A stretch of DNA of 34,333 nt from Candidatus Equadaptatus faecalis. Its GTDB lineage: Bacteria; Synergistota; Synergistia; Synergistales; Synergistaceae. The number at the start of each line of letters is the position of its first letter. Positions within the stretch are counted from its first letter, which is position 1. Location of the stretch: NCBI GenBank assembly GCA_018065065.1, contig JAGHTZ010000081.1:1-34333 (forward strand), written 5' to 3'. A program made the position numbers and the translations under genes. Below are positions 1 through 5,592 of the stretch, in pieces. The notes under the pieces were generated by a model. That model ran no database searches, was not told where the DNA came from, and saw only the letters and a list, made by a program, of their open reading frames with translations.

Positions 1-530
1 TGCGGCTTCGGAGGAAAATGAACGGTGCTCCCAGTAAGAAGTAATCCGAAGTTTGATGAACACAGAACGAAGAACGTTGGAACTATTGAAACGCGCAATT
101 ATGCTTTTCTAAATTGTTCTTCGTTCGTCGTTCTAAGTTCGTCGTTTGTTTTAACGTACTCGCCCCGAAAGGGCTATGTTTGTTGTACCAAAATTCTGCC
201 GGCGGCTGTCATTTGGCGGCTGCCGGCAAAAGTATTCAAAAAATGGGGGACTGAAATCAGTCCCCCGCTTTTGTATTCTCATACACTACGGCACGGAAAA
301 CATATAACTTTTTTAACAATCTATCGCAAAATAATTGTTTTTTCAGAAAAACAGGTTGCCATTCAATACAGTTTTGCCGTTTTTGTATATGTAGGGGCAG
401 GAAACGTTTATATGCGTCCTGCTTGCGGGCGAACTCCTGAACGTTCGGGGACTTGCGGAAGTCTCAGACTGAAATTTCAAAATGTCAGTCAAACGAACGT
501 TTAACTCCGCGGGGTCAGTCCGCCCCAATA
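1..530. other. Intergenic leader with hairpins, no supported gene
   Basis: I see no credible protein gene here; the open frames are low-complexity and lack ribosome binding sites. It contains an 11-base inverted repeat (GAACGAAGAAC at 65-75 and its complement at 116-126), a stem of TGCCGGC at 197-203 with GCCGGCA at 222-228, the repeat copy at 241-298 (listed separately) and the palindrome CCTGAACGTTCGGG near 437-450. Confidence 0.5.
241..298. repeat. Dispersed hairpin repeat, copy 1
   Basis: A hairpin with arms GGGGGACTGA and TCAGTCCCCC is followed on the plus strand by CGCTTTTGTATTCTCATACACTACGG, here split as CGCTTTTGTATTC and TCATACACTACGG. The same arrangement recurs at 1552-1613 with only a few changes and, more degenerate, at 2648-2697. 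On the minus strand the hairpin is followed by ATTTTTT, so it could also act as a terminator in that direction. Confidence 0.6.
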
Positions 531-693
531 AAAAATAAAAATCGCATTCGCGTTTGCGTAATCCCGTTTTCAGGGCTGCGACAAATCCGCACCTGTTCGA
601 GGTACGACGATTGAAGCGCTGCAAAGCGTTAAACACATGCAGTAGTGGGCACCGCCCGGCTTCAAGTCCACACACGGCTCCCTCTCACAGCCT
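531..693 (-). ncRNA. Candidate structured small RNA (6S-like or novel)
   Basis: On the minus strand a promoter-like pair TTGTTG (726-721) and TACAAT (703-698) is spaced by 17 bases. The predicted start, about 692, falls exactly on the 5' arm of an 8-base-pair closing stem: GGCTGTGA (692-685) with TCGCAGCC (581-574). Inside, TTGAAGC pairs with GCTTCAA (extended by GAC/GTC across a 2-base bulge), and smaller hairpins ACCT/AGGT and GGGC/GCCC can form. Downstream, a CGCA/TGCG hairpin runs into a T-rich tract at about 545-527. The overall shape, with a closing stem, an asymmetric bubble with a small hairpin on its 3' side and an inner stem, recalls 6S RNA, but it is shorter than the usual 180 or so bases and I cannot confirm a family. 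It is not a recognisable SRP RNA, tmRNA, RNase P RNA or tRNA. The 3' end is uncertain. Confidence 0.45.
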
Positions 694-804
694 TGGGATT
701 GTAACAAAAGCAACACAGTGCAACAAAGAAACAAACTTTCAGAAACGAACAAACGGCACACCGTCAAATTTCGGCGGCAAAGCCGTTTGTCCGCGTACCG
801 AAAT

Positions 805-854
805 GCAAAAAACAGAAACCGCCGGAGACGCAACGATCTCCGGCGGTTTCTGTT
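805..854 (-). terminator. Rho-independent terminator of hicAB
   Basis: A perfect 18-base-pair stem (811-828 with 837-854, 8-base loop) is followed on the minus strand by TTTTTTGC. It lies just beyond the end of hicB and fits an intrinsic terminator for the toxin-antitoxin transcript. Confidence 0.85.
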
Positions 855-880
855 AAACTTTACGCAAAAGAGATAACCCG

Positions 881-1219
881 TCAGCGACCAACAACGAACT
901 GCCTGATTGAACTTTCAACCAAACTGTTCAACGAAATTTGCTCCGCCATTGCCGTTATCGCAGCCTGCTTGTGCAGTTCAGGAGAAATACGGACGTTAAA
1001 ACTTCCCTTGTATGCTTTCTCAGGCGCTTTGTTCTGCGCCTCACACAACGACAAATAATCATCTACCGCAGAGTGAAAATCTTTAATCAGACCCTTTGCG
1101 TCCTTTCCCTCATACGAAATCAGCGCGCGAATACCCAGCACCTTGCCGAAAAAAACGGCATCTTCCTGTGAAAATTCCACACTGCCGACATACCCCTTAT
1201 ATTCCATGACGCTGCTCAT
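881..1219 (-). CDS. hicB: HicB-family antitoxin
   Basis: A 112-residue HicB-type antitoxin. The N-terminal half carries the HicB signature (YKGYVGSVEFS...) that folds into a partly degraded RNase-H-like domain and binds the toxin. The C-terminus (GSFNVRISPELHKQAAITA...) is a ribbon-helix-helix DNA-binding segment of the Arc/MetJ type, expected to repress the operon. The start ATG at 1219 has GGAGGG seven bases upstream and overlaps the hicA stop codon as ATGA, so the two genes are translationally coupled with the toxin first, the usual hicAB order. Gene order, domain order and length all agree. The function is inferred from family; antitoxin activity was not shown here. Confidence 0.88.
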   Translation of the reverse strand: MSSVMEYKGYVGSVEFSQEDAVFFGKVLGIRALISYEGKDAKGLIKDFHSAVDDYLSLCEAQNKAPEKAYKGSFNVRISPELHKQAAITAMAEQISLNSLVESSIRQFVVGR

Positions 1220-1470
1220 ATCAAACCCTCCTGCTCTAAAACATCTATCAGCTGTTTCACCTGATACATCAATAATTCCTTTCTCGGGTGCGGTTTATGC
1301 AGCAAAATCGGCGGATGCTGTTCGTTTACGAATATTACACGAGATCCGCTTGTCCTGCCCTTATTTGAACGCGCATAGCCAAAACAGCCAAGCAAAGTTT
1401 CCGCTTCCGCAAAAGTAAAATCCCTCGGCTTCTGCTTCAACCGCTCAACAAGTTTATCCTCCTGCCCCAA
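1216..1470 (-). CDS. hicA: HicA-family mRNA interferase toxin
   Basis: A small HicA toxin of about 84 residues, expected to cleave mRNA until bound by HicB. It belongs to the variant with LLHKPHPRKELLMYQVKQL near the C-terminus, where the classical GSHH motif is replaced by GSRV, so the catalytic histidine seen in textbook HicA is not at its usual place. Start choice: GTG codons at 1482 and 1479 have no room for a ribosome binding site, because the predicted transcription start is about 1488. TTG at 1470 sits eight bases after AGGTGG (1484-1479) and is preferred. Either choice leaves the domain intact. The gene precedes hicB with a 4-base overlap and both share the terminator at 805-854. Confidence 0.82.
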   Translation of the reverse strand: MGQEDKLVERLKQKPRDFTFAEAETLLGCFGYARSNKGRTSGSRVIFVNEQHPPILLHKPHPRKELLMYQVKQLIDVLEQEGLI

Positions 1471-1494
1471 GATAATCACCACCTAACAACATTT

Positions 1495-1523
1495 ATTATA
1501 AACGCTGTTTGCAAATTTGCAAC
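1495..1523 (-). promoter_or_regulatory. hicAB promoter with palindromic operator
   Basis: On the minus strand TTGCAA (1522-1517) and TATAAT (1500-1495) are spaced by 16 bases. The -35 box is part of the perfect 14-base palindrome TTGCAAATTTGCAA at 1509-1522, a natural site for the ribbon-helix-helix domain of HicB. That would give negative autoregulation as in known hicAB operons. The binding assignment is an inference. Confidence 0.6.
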
Positions 1524-1551
1524 CATAATTAGTTACTGCCATTTATACAAA

Positions 1552-1613
1552 AAACAAGCGGGGGGCTGAAATCAATCTCCCGCTTGTGTATTCTCATACG
1601 CTACGGCGCGAAA
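1552..1613. repeat. Dispersed hairpin repeat, copy 2
   Basis: The stem ACAAGCGGG with CCCGCTTGT encloses GGGCTGAAATCAATCT and is followed by GTATTCTCATACGCTACGG. The last 40 or so bases match copy 1 (241-298) closely, although the stem ends differ by paired changes. It lies between hicA and the PDZ gene. Confidence 0.6.
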
Positions 1614-1654
1614 TAGCTTACAAAAGATTTGCAAAAGCGCTGTAATAACCGAAC

Positions 1655-1792
1655 CTATCTGCGGATAACCTCCGTTGCTTTTGTTTCTGTATCAGGATCC
1701 AAAATATTCAAACCTCCGCGTAAAAAACCGTGCATCTGATTGTTGTAAAACGTTGAACCAATTTTATTCGTATAACTGATTCCGTTTGTCAT
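1655..1792 (-). CDS. Possible 45-residue protein or gene remnant
   Basis: A minus-strand frame begins at ATG 1792 and encodes MTNGISYTNKIGSTF..., with a balanced composition ending ...TETKATEVIRR and a TAG stop. The frame is open a few codons upstream of the ATG, back to a stop that overlaps the end of the PDZ gene. No ribosome binding site precedes the ATG, so it may be the tail of a lost gene or non-coding. It lies directly downstream of the PDZ gene on the same strand. I do not recognise it. Confidence 0.22.
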   Translation of the reverse strand: MTNGISYTNKIGSTFYNNQMHGFLRGGLNILDPDTETKATEVIRR

Positions 1793-1818
1793 TTGAATGG
1801 CGAATGTGTATTATAACA

Positions 1819-2523
1819 TTATTTTGTCAGCACGATTATGTTTTTTTTGCCTTCGTGGTCGATAGTGAAAGTTAGAGATTTGCTGTTACCCCATTTGTTG
1901 CTGATGTAGGTTTCAAGTGATTTCGTGTCCATGTTTTCAACGGATATTCCGTCTATTTCAACTATTAAATCACCTGGGAAAATTTTATCTTGTGCGGCAC
2001 TTGCCGCAACTATTTCTGCCACTTTATTGTTTTCGGCAAGTCTTATGCCAAGCGCTTTTTCGCGTTCGTTGCCTGAACCTGGAAGTTGGTTAACTGCTTC
2101 ATTTTTTATGATATTTTTGGGTGTGCCGTCAAGTACAGATTTCACTTCGTTAATTATCGGTATGAGGTGGTCTATTGACCTACGGCGATATGCGCCGTTG
2201 TCTCCTTCTTCTTCGGTGAAAGTCATTTTGACGTTACCGTCTCTTGCAATTGTGTTGCACCTCACAAAGCATTTTCTGCTAGCTACCCAAAATCCGTCGC
2301 CAAAGGCTTTTGTCATGACTATCCGGTAGTCAGATACATCATCAAGGTTAAAGTTTTTTCCTGTGAACACTTCAATGACTGCATCCTGTACCTGTTTGAG
2401 GCTCACATTGTTAACGGTAACGGTGTACATGGATTCGGCGTGTGCTGGCAGTGTGAAGCACAGTATTATCAGCGCTGACCTGATTAGTTTTTTCGTTGTT
2501 CTTGTTAAACTTGTTGATTTCAT
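1819..2523 (-). CDS. Secreted PDZ-domain protein of unknown function
   Basis: A 234-residue protein with a Sec signal peptide (basic start, hydrophobic core around residues 14-25, AHA before a likely cut after residue 29). Residues 33-125 form an unrecognised domain that includes two cysteines (FVRCN and RKCF). Residues 157-233 form a PDZ domain (LGIRLAENNKVAEIVAAS...PGDLIVEIDGISVENM), with the usual GDLI and IDG signatures for binding C-terminal peptides. There is no protease domain, so it is not a DegP or Tsp relative; an envelope adaptor role is possible but unproven. The start ATG at 2523 follows GGGAGG by seven bases. An extended -10 promoter lies upstream. It appears to be a single-gene unit among accessory genes. 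Confidence 0.7.
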   Translation of the reverse strand: MKSTSLTRTTKKLIRSALIILCFTLPAHAESMYTVTVNNVSLKQVQDAVIEVFTGKNFNLDDVSDYRIVMTKAFGDGFWVASRKCFVRCNTIARDGNVKMTFTEEEGDNGAYRRRSIDHLIPIINEVKSVLDGTPKNIIKNEAVNQLPGSGNEREKALGIRLAENNKVAEIVAASAAQDKIFPGDLIVEIDGISVENMDTKSLETYISNKWGNSKSLTFTIDHEGKKNIIVLTK

Positions 2524-2576
2524 TCTGCTACCTCCCTGCGCCTATTTTAGGACATTTTCTATCCTTACACCCTTTA

Positions 2577-2585
2577 ATTATACCA
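2577..2585 (-). promoter_or_regulatory. Extended -10 promoter of the PDZ gene
   Basis: On the minus strand TGGTATAAT (TG one base before TATAAT at 2582-2577) lies about 54 bases upstream of the start codon. No good -35 hexamer is visible, which is usual for extended -10 promoters. Confidence 0.5.
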
Positions 2586-2647
2586 TATATCTGCCCGTAT
2601 GCACCTGTTTCATGTCTATATAAAAAATTTATTTTTTATTTTTTATT

Positions 2648-2697
2648 CGCCAAAACTGTAATCAATTCCCCGATTTTAAATTTTCATACGCTATAAA
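2648..2697. repeat. Dispersed hairpin repeat, degenerate copy 3
   Basis: The stretch CTGTAATCAATTCCCCGATT then TTAAATTTTCATACGCTA aligns with copies 1 and 2 (CTGAAATCA.TCCCCCGCTT...TATTCTCATACGCTA) but has lost the GC-rich left arm. A weaker trace is at 4421-4460. Confidence 0.4.
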
Positions 2698-2790
2698 GTA
2701 CAAGACAAATACACCTATAGACCTTTGATTCGATTCCAATAACTTCGGCTCAAATTCATTGCAGAATACCCTTCTCAAAATACACCACTC

Positions 2791-3285
2791 TCATATACGA
2801 TTTTTGCCGTAAAATATTCTACCCGCCTCTAAATTTTTACGATAACTACAAGTCAGGGAGTACAGGGCATCTGGATGAATACAACGTTTTGCATCACTAC
2901 ATTGTTCATATCTTCCACAACAACCAAATGTAGCACCTGATTCAGTAAGAACTTCCGCGGCTATTTTACAAAACTCATTTGATAAGGATACTACAGCATC
3001 CATATTAGGAAGTTCAATTCTACTCATTTTATCAGTCGTATGCTGAATATTGTAATTATTAAAGTGCGTGTCATATTTTGATTTATATTCAAGCAACACA
3101 TCATTTTTACGTTGTGTAATCTTTACTGCAATCAAACTTTTAGCCTTTACAGCCATATAACCTTTATTTTCTACTGCACATATGGCATCTGAAAGTAAAC
3201 TGCCATTTAATTGTTGCGCAATCGTGCTTTTCAACAAATCAATGCCGCTAATGTTTTCTTCAAACTGTAAAGTCATCTGTTCCAT
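2791..3285 (-). CDS. Cysteine-rich protein paired with exonuclease
   Basis: A 164-residue protein of unknown function. The first 115 residues look like a small mixed alpha/beta domain rich in polar residues. The C-terminal 45 residues are striking: C122, C123, C129, C135 and C146 in the order CCGRYEQCSDAKRC...TC, then SYRKNLEAGRIFYGKNRI. This cysteine spacing suggests a zinc or Fe-S site. The start at 3285 has GGAG eight bases upstream and overlaps the end of the exonuclease gene by 26 bases; longer upstream frames lie fully inside that gene and are rejected. The tight overlap implies one transcript and related function, perhaps a nucleic-acid-binding partner of the nuclease. Both genes are visibly AT-richer than the core genes. 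Confidence 0.6.
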   Translation of the reverse strand: MEQMTLQFEENISGIDLLKSTIAQQLNGSLLSDAICAVENKGYMAVKAKSLIAVKITQRKNDVLLEYKSKYDTHFNNYNIQHTTDKMSRIELPNMDAVVSLSNEFCKIAAEVLTESGATFGCCGRYEQCSDAKRCIHPDALYSLTCSYRKNLEAGRIFYGKNRI

Positions 3286-4282
3286 GTTGTTTACGCTCCA
3301 ATATTTCAAAAAAGGTATCTTCCATATACACAGATGTCCCATTGTTGCGAGCATCTTCAATTTTTTCATCATTTCGACTGTTGCTTCCACACAGCCCAAC
3401 AATTAAAAAATCAGTAGGTGGTTTTTTCCTTATACTTTTTTCACAGACCAACGAGAATCCATATTGGTCTATACGTTTTTTTATATCCTCTTTCCTTCCT
3501 CCTGCAAAATTACCAGTTAAATAATAAGTTTTACCCTGAAGATCTGGGTTCATATTTGACGATAAGCATTTTTCCACAGTTTCTGATATTTGCGGTGTTT
3601 TTTCTACAGACGATGAACGTTTTAAAACATCATTTTCTTTAGTAACGTTATGTATGTTATTATTCGTATTTGAATGTTGTAACTTGCAATGCATCGATTT
3701 AAGAGATGTAATGTCCATGTCCAGCTTTTGTAATCTATTTATCAGAGCTTGGTATATTTTATGTGCATCTTCCGCATCTGGTTCGGCTCTATGCATTTCT
3801 TTTTCTCTAATCCCGAAAAATCTACCTAATGTTTCTACCGTATGATTTTCGACATCATCAGGCTTACGTAAGATTGCTTGTGCTAATTCACACGTATTAA
3901 AATAGCATGGATTAAATTCTATGCCAATGGCTTCTGCCGCTTTTCTTATTTTAGGAATATCAAACAAATTTTGGCCGCTATGCTCTAAAATATAATATCC
4001 CTTAACGAAATCTATAAACTTTGGAAGAAATTCCTCTATACAAGGCGCATCTTGAAGTTCTGAATTGCCAATTCTGTTTATTTTGAATGGTGTGCTAGAT
4101 CTATCTATATCTGTCTTCGGCTTAATCAGACTAGATAAACGCCCAATCTCTGCACCATTGTGGACTTTTATTGCGGCAATTTCAATAATCTCACCTTTTT
4201 GGTTAGTTTCAATATCAATCGCACAATAATCAGTATGTATATCATAAAACGTAACGTTCGTTATGCTATTATTAGAAACCAT
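3260..4282 (-). CDS. DEDDh 3'-5' exonuclease with C-terminal BRCT domain
   Basis: A 340-residue protein. Residues 18-187 are a DnaQ-like DEDDh exonuclease: D23 and E25 (AIDIET), D108 (QNLFDI), H164 and D169 (HRAEPDAED), the complete metal-binding set. A polar linker at 188-246 follows, then a BRCT domain at 247-332 (LQGKTYYLTGNF...TDFLIVG...). Exonuclease-BRCT fusions act in DNA proofreading, repair or trimming; there is no polymerase domain. The start at 4282 is chosen because GAGGTG lies eight bases upstream, while the upstream ATG at 4300 has none. The gene overlaps its cysteine-rich partner downstream. Its AT-rich composition suggests lateral origin. The biochemical role is inferred from motifs; the biological target is unknown. 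Confidence 0.82.
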   Translation of the reverse strand: MVSNNSITNVTFYDIHTDYCAIDIETNQKGEIIEIAAIKVHNGAEIGRLSSLIKPKTDIDRSSTPFKINRIGNSELQDAPCIEEFLPKFIDFVKGYYILEHSGQNLFDIPKIRKAAEAIGIEFNPCYFNTCELAQAILRKPDDVENHTVETLGRFFGIREKEMHRAEPDAEDAHKIYQALINRLQKLDMDITSLKSMHCKLQHSNTNNNIHNVTKENDVLKRSSSVEKTPQISETVEKCLSSNMNPDLQGKTYYLTGNFAGGRKEDIKKRIDQYGFSLVCEKSIRKKPPTDFLIVGLCGSNSRNDEKIEDARNNGTSVYMEDTFFEILERKQHGTDDFTV

Positions 4283-4301
4283 ATTCTCAACACCTCGCAT
4301 A

Positions 4302-4329
4302 TCTATAGAGATTTTGCTGCATCTATCAA
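4302..4329 (-). promoter_or_regulatory. Possible promoter of exonuclease operon
   Basis: On the minus strand TTGATA (4329-4324) and TATAGA (4307-4302) are spaced by 16 bases. A start near 4295 would leave a very short leader before the ribosome binding site, so the call is tentative. Confidence 0.3.
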
Positions 4330-4471
4330 TAACATTCTTTTAGGTTAGCTAAAGATTTTTTCTCCGTCCGACTAGACAATCTCTTTCAACACTACCATTA
4401 CAAACTTCTTCGCCCTACGCTATATATTCTCTCACAATTCCCCGATTTTGTCTCGTCATTTTACAAATTGC

Positions 4472-4501
4472 AAAAAAAACCAGGCTGAAATTTGTTCAGC
4501 C
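4472..4501 (-). terminator. Terminator of the BRO-like gene
   Basis: On the minus strand GGCTGAA and TTCAGCC form a stem (4501-4495 with 4489-4483), then TGGTTTTTTTTG follows. It begins a few bases after the stop codon. Its sequence is nearly repeated at 5490-5523. Confidence 0.75.
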
Positions 4502-4509
4502 CGTTGGGA

Positions 4510-5361
4510 TTATTTCAGTTTTCCAGTTGTTTCAATTACGTTTGTGATAAGTTCTTTGAAGTCTGCTGCGTTCTGTTGTGTCAGTACAGCTTTGCCCGTG
4601 CGTTTTTCAAGTGCCTGACGCGCTATTCCCGCAACTTCCCCTCCCTGTTGCGCAGCTTTTACGCTTTCTTCAAAGTTTTCAGGCTTTTCCGCCGCCGAGA
4701 TGTCTTTTGTGGAGGTTTCGGCAAGCAGATTGAGTATCAGTTCTGTCGTTGTCATGTTGTCGCGCAGGTTTTCTTTTTTCAGTCCTTTGAAGTTTTTGTA
4801 CTGCCTCGTTGTCATTCCCGACCACGCTTTGCTGATTTCGTCCGTAAGTATCGCGTATTCTGCTCCCTGTTTTATGCCTCTTTCGCGCCATTCCGCGGTA
4901 AGCTCGTTGCGGACTCGTATCGCAAGCACGCGTTGGTGTATCCAGTCTTCGCTGTATCCTTTTTTGAGATATGTTTCAAGCGCTCTGTCTATTGCAATTT
5001 CAGGGTCTATTGTTTCGTCTATTCTTTCTTTGCCGACCTCTGCAAGCCATAATTTGAACGGTTCTGCTTTTTTTGAGGGTATTGACTGAATAATACGCAA
5101 AAGCTGTTTGGTGTCCGCAACGTCTGTAAGGCGCATTTTTCCGTCAGGTGCCATCATTTTGAAAGCGTGACAATTTGTCACGGTTTCATTTCCTTCCCGT
5201 TTTAGACGTTGTTTAAGTTTTCTCCAGTATGCCGCGGAATCTGCGCTTTCTGTTAGCACGCTGACCACGTCAACTATGGAGAAGTACCATTCTTCTTTGT
5301 TTTCGTCCCATGCAGTTCTGATTTTTCTGTTTTCAAAAAGCTGTACCGTGTTTTTCGTCAT
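4510..5361 (-). CDS. BRO-N family antirepressor-like protein
   Basis: A 283-residue protein. Residues 5-110 match the Bro-N fold of phage antirepressors and baculovirus BRO proteins (VQLFENRKIRTAWDE..., WYFSIVDVVSVLT, then MRLTDVADTKQLLRIIQSI). The C-terminal half (SKAWSGMTTRQYKNFKGLKKENLRDNMT...) resembles the C-terminal part of DinD encoded at 15067-15921. Such proteins bind DNA or repressors and are usually carried by phages or mobile elements, but this copy stands alone with its own promoter and terminator. The start at 5361 has AAGGAG eight bases upstream. A 31-base perfect palindrome overlaps its promoter. Its exact role, whether antirepressor, stress response or defence, cannot be told from sequence. 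Confidence 0.75.
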   Translation of the reverse strand: MTKNTVQLFENRKIRTAWDENKEEWYFSIVDVVSVLTESADSAAYWRKLKQRLKREGNETVTNCHAFKMMAPDGKMRLTDVADTKQLLRIIQSIPSKKAEPFKLWLAEVGKERIDETIDPEIAIDRALETYLKKGYSEDWIHQRVLAIRVRNELTAEWRERGIKQGAEYAILTDEISKAWSGMTTRQYKNFKGLKKENLRDNMTTTELILNLLAETSTKDISAAEKPENFEESVKAAQQGGEVAGIARQALEKRTGKAVLTQQNAADFKELITNVIETTGKLK

Positions 5362-5407
5362 TGCAGTATCTCCTTTGCAGTTCGGCTGCTTCGTTTCTTT
5401 CGTTTAT

Positions 5408-5455
5408 ATTATCGCAGTTCAAGCAAAAAATGTCATTTTGAAAATGACATTTTTT
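5408..5455 (-). promoter_or_regulatory. BRO-like gene promoter with 31-base palindrome
   Basis: A perfect inverted repeat with 15-base arms around a single G occupies 5425-5455; its core is TGTCATTTTGAAAATGACA. On the minus strand ATGACA (5436-5431) and GATAAT (5413-5408) are spaced by 17 bases, so the palindrome covers the -35 box. It could be an operator for the gene's own product or for another repressor. Confidence 0.55.
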
Positions 5456-5489
5456 GAAAATTTTGTGGTATGCTGCCCAGCCCCAGCAC

Positions 5490-5523
5490 AAAAAAACGGG
5501 CTGAAATTGTCATTCAGCCCGTT
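5490..5523 (-). terminator. Terminator downstream of the MATE gene
   Basis: An 11-base-pair stem (AACGGGCTGAA 5495-5505 with TTCAGCCCGTT 5513-5523) is followed on the minus strand by TTTTTTTG. A second hairpin, GGTGGCA with TGCCGCC near 5550-5566, lies between it and the stop codon. The element is nearly identical to the terminator at 4472-4501. Confidence 0.75.
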
Positions 5524-5592
5524 GGATTTTATTGGGTAATTTCAGCCGGTGGCATTTTGCCGCCAACTCATTATTTGTCATGCGCTTTCAAA

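Noticed and set aside
25-504. 159-residue open frame on the plus strand at the window start
   Set aside because: No ribosome binding site, odd composition, spans hairpins and a repeat copy; no family resemblance.
585-615. tRNA-like T arm (ACCTGTTCGAGGT) on the plus strand
   Set aside because: Stem pairing does not fit a T arm with G53-C61, and no acceptor, D or anticodon arms are found around it.
343-675. 110-residue open frame on the minus strand
   Set aside because: It runs through the structured RNA candidate and its hairpins; the translation is cysteine- and arginine-rich without domain features.
241-5523. Integron cassette array, with hairpins after each accessory gene as attC sites
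   Set aside because: The hairpins lack paired RYYYAAC and GTTRRRY boxes at both ends, the genes keep their own promoters, and the T-tracts fit terminators better. No integrase is present.
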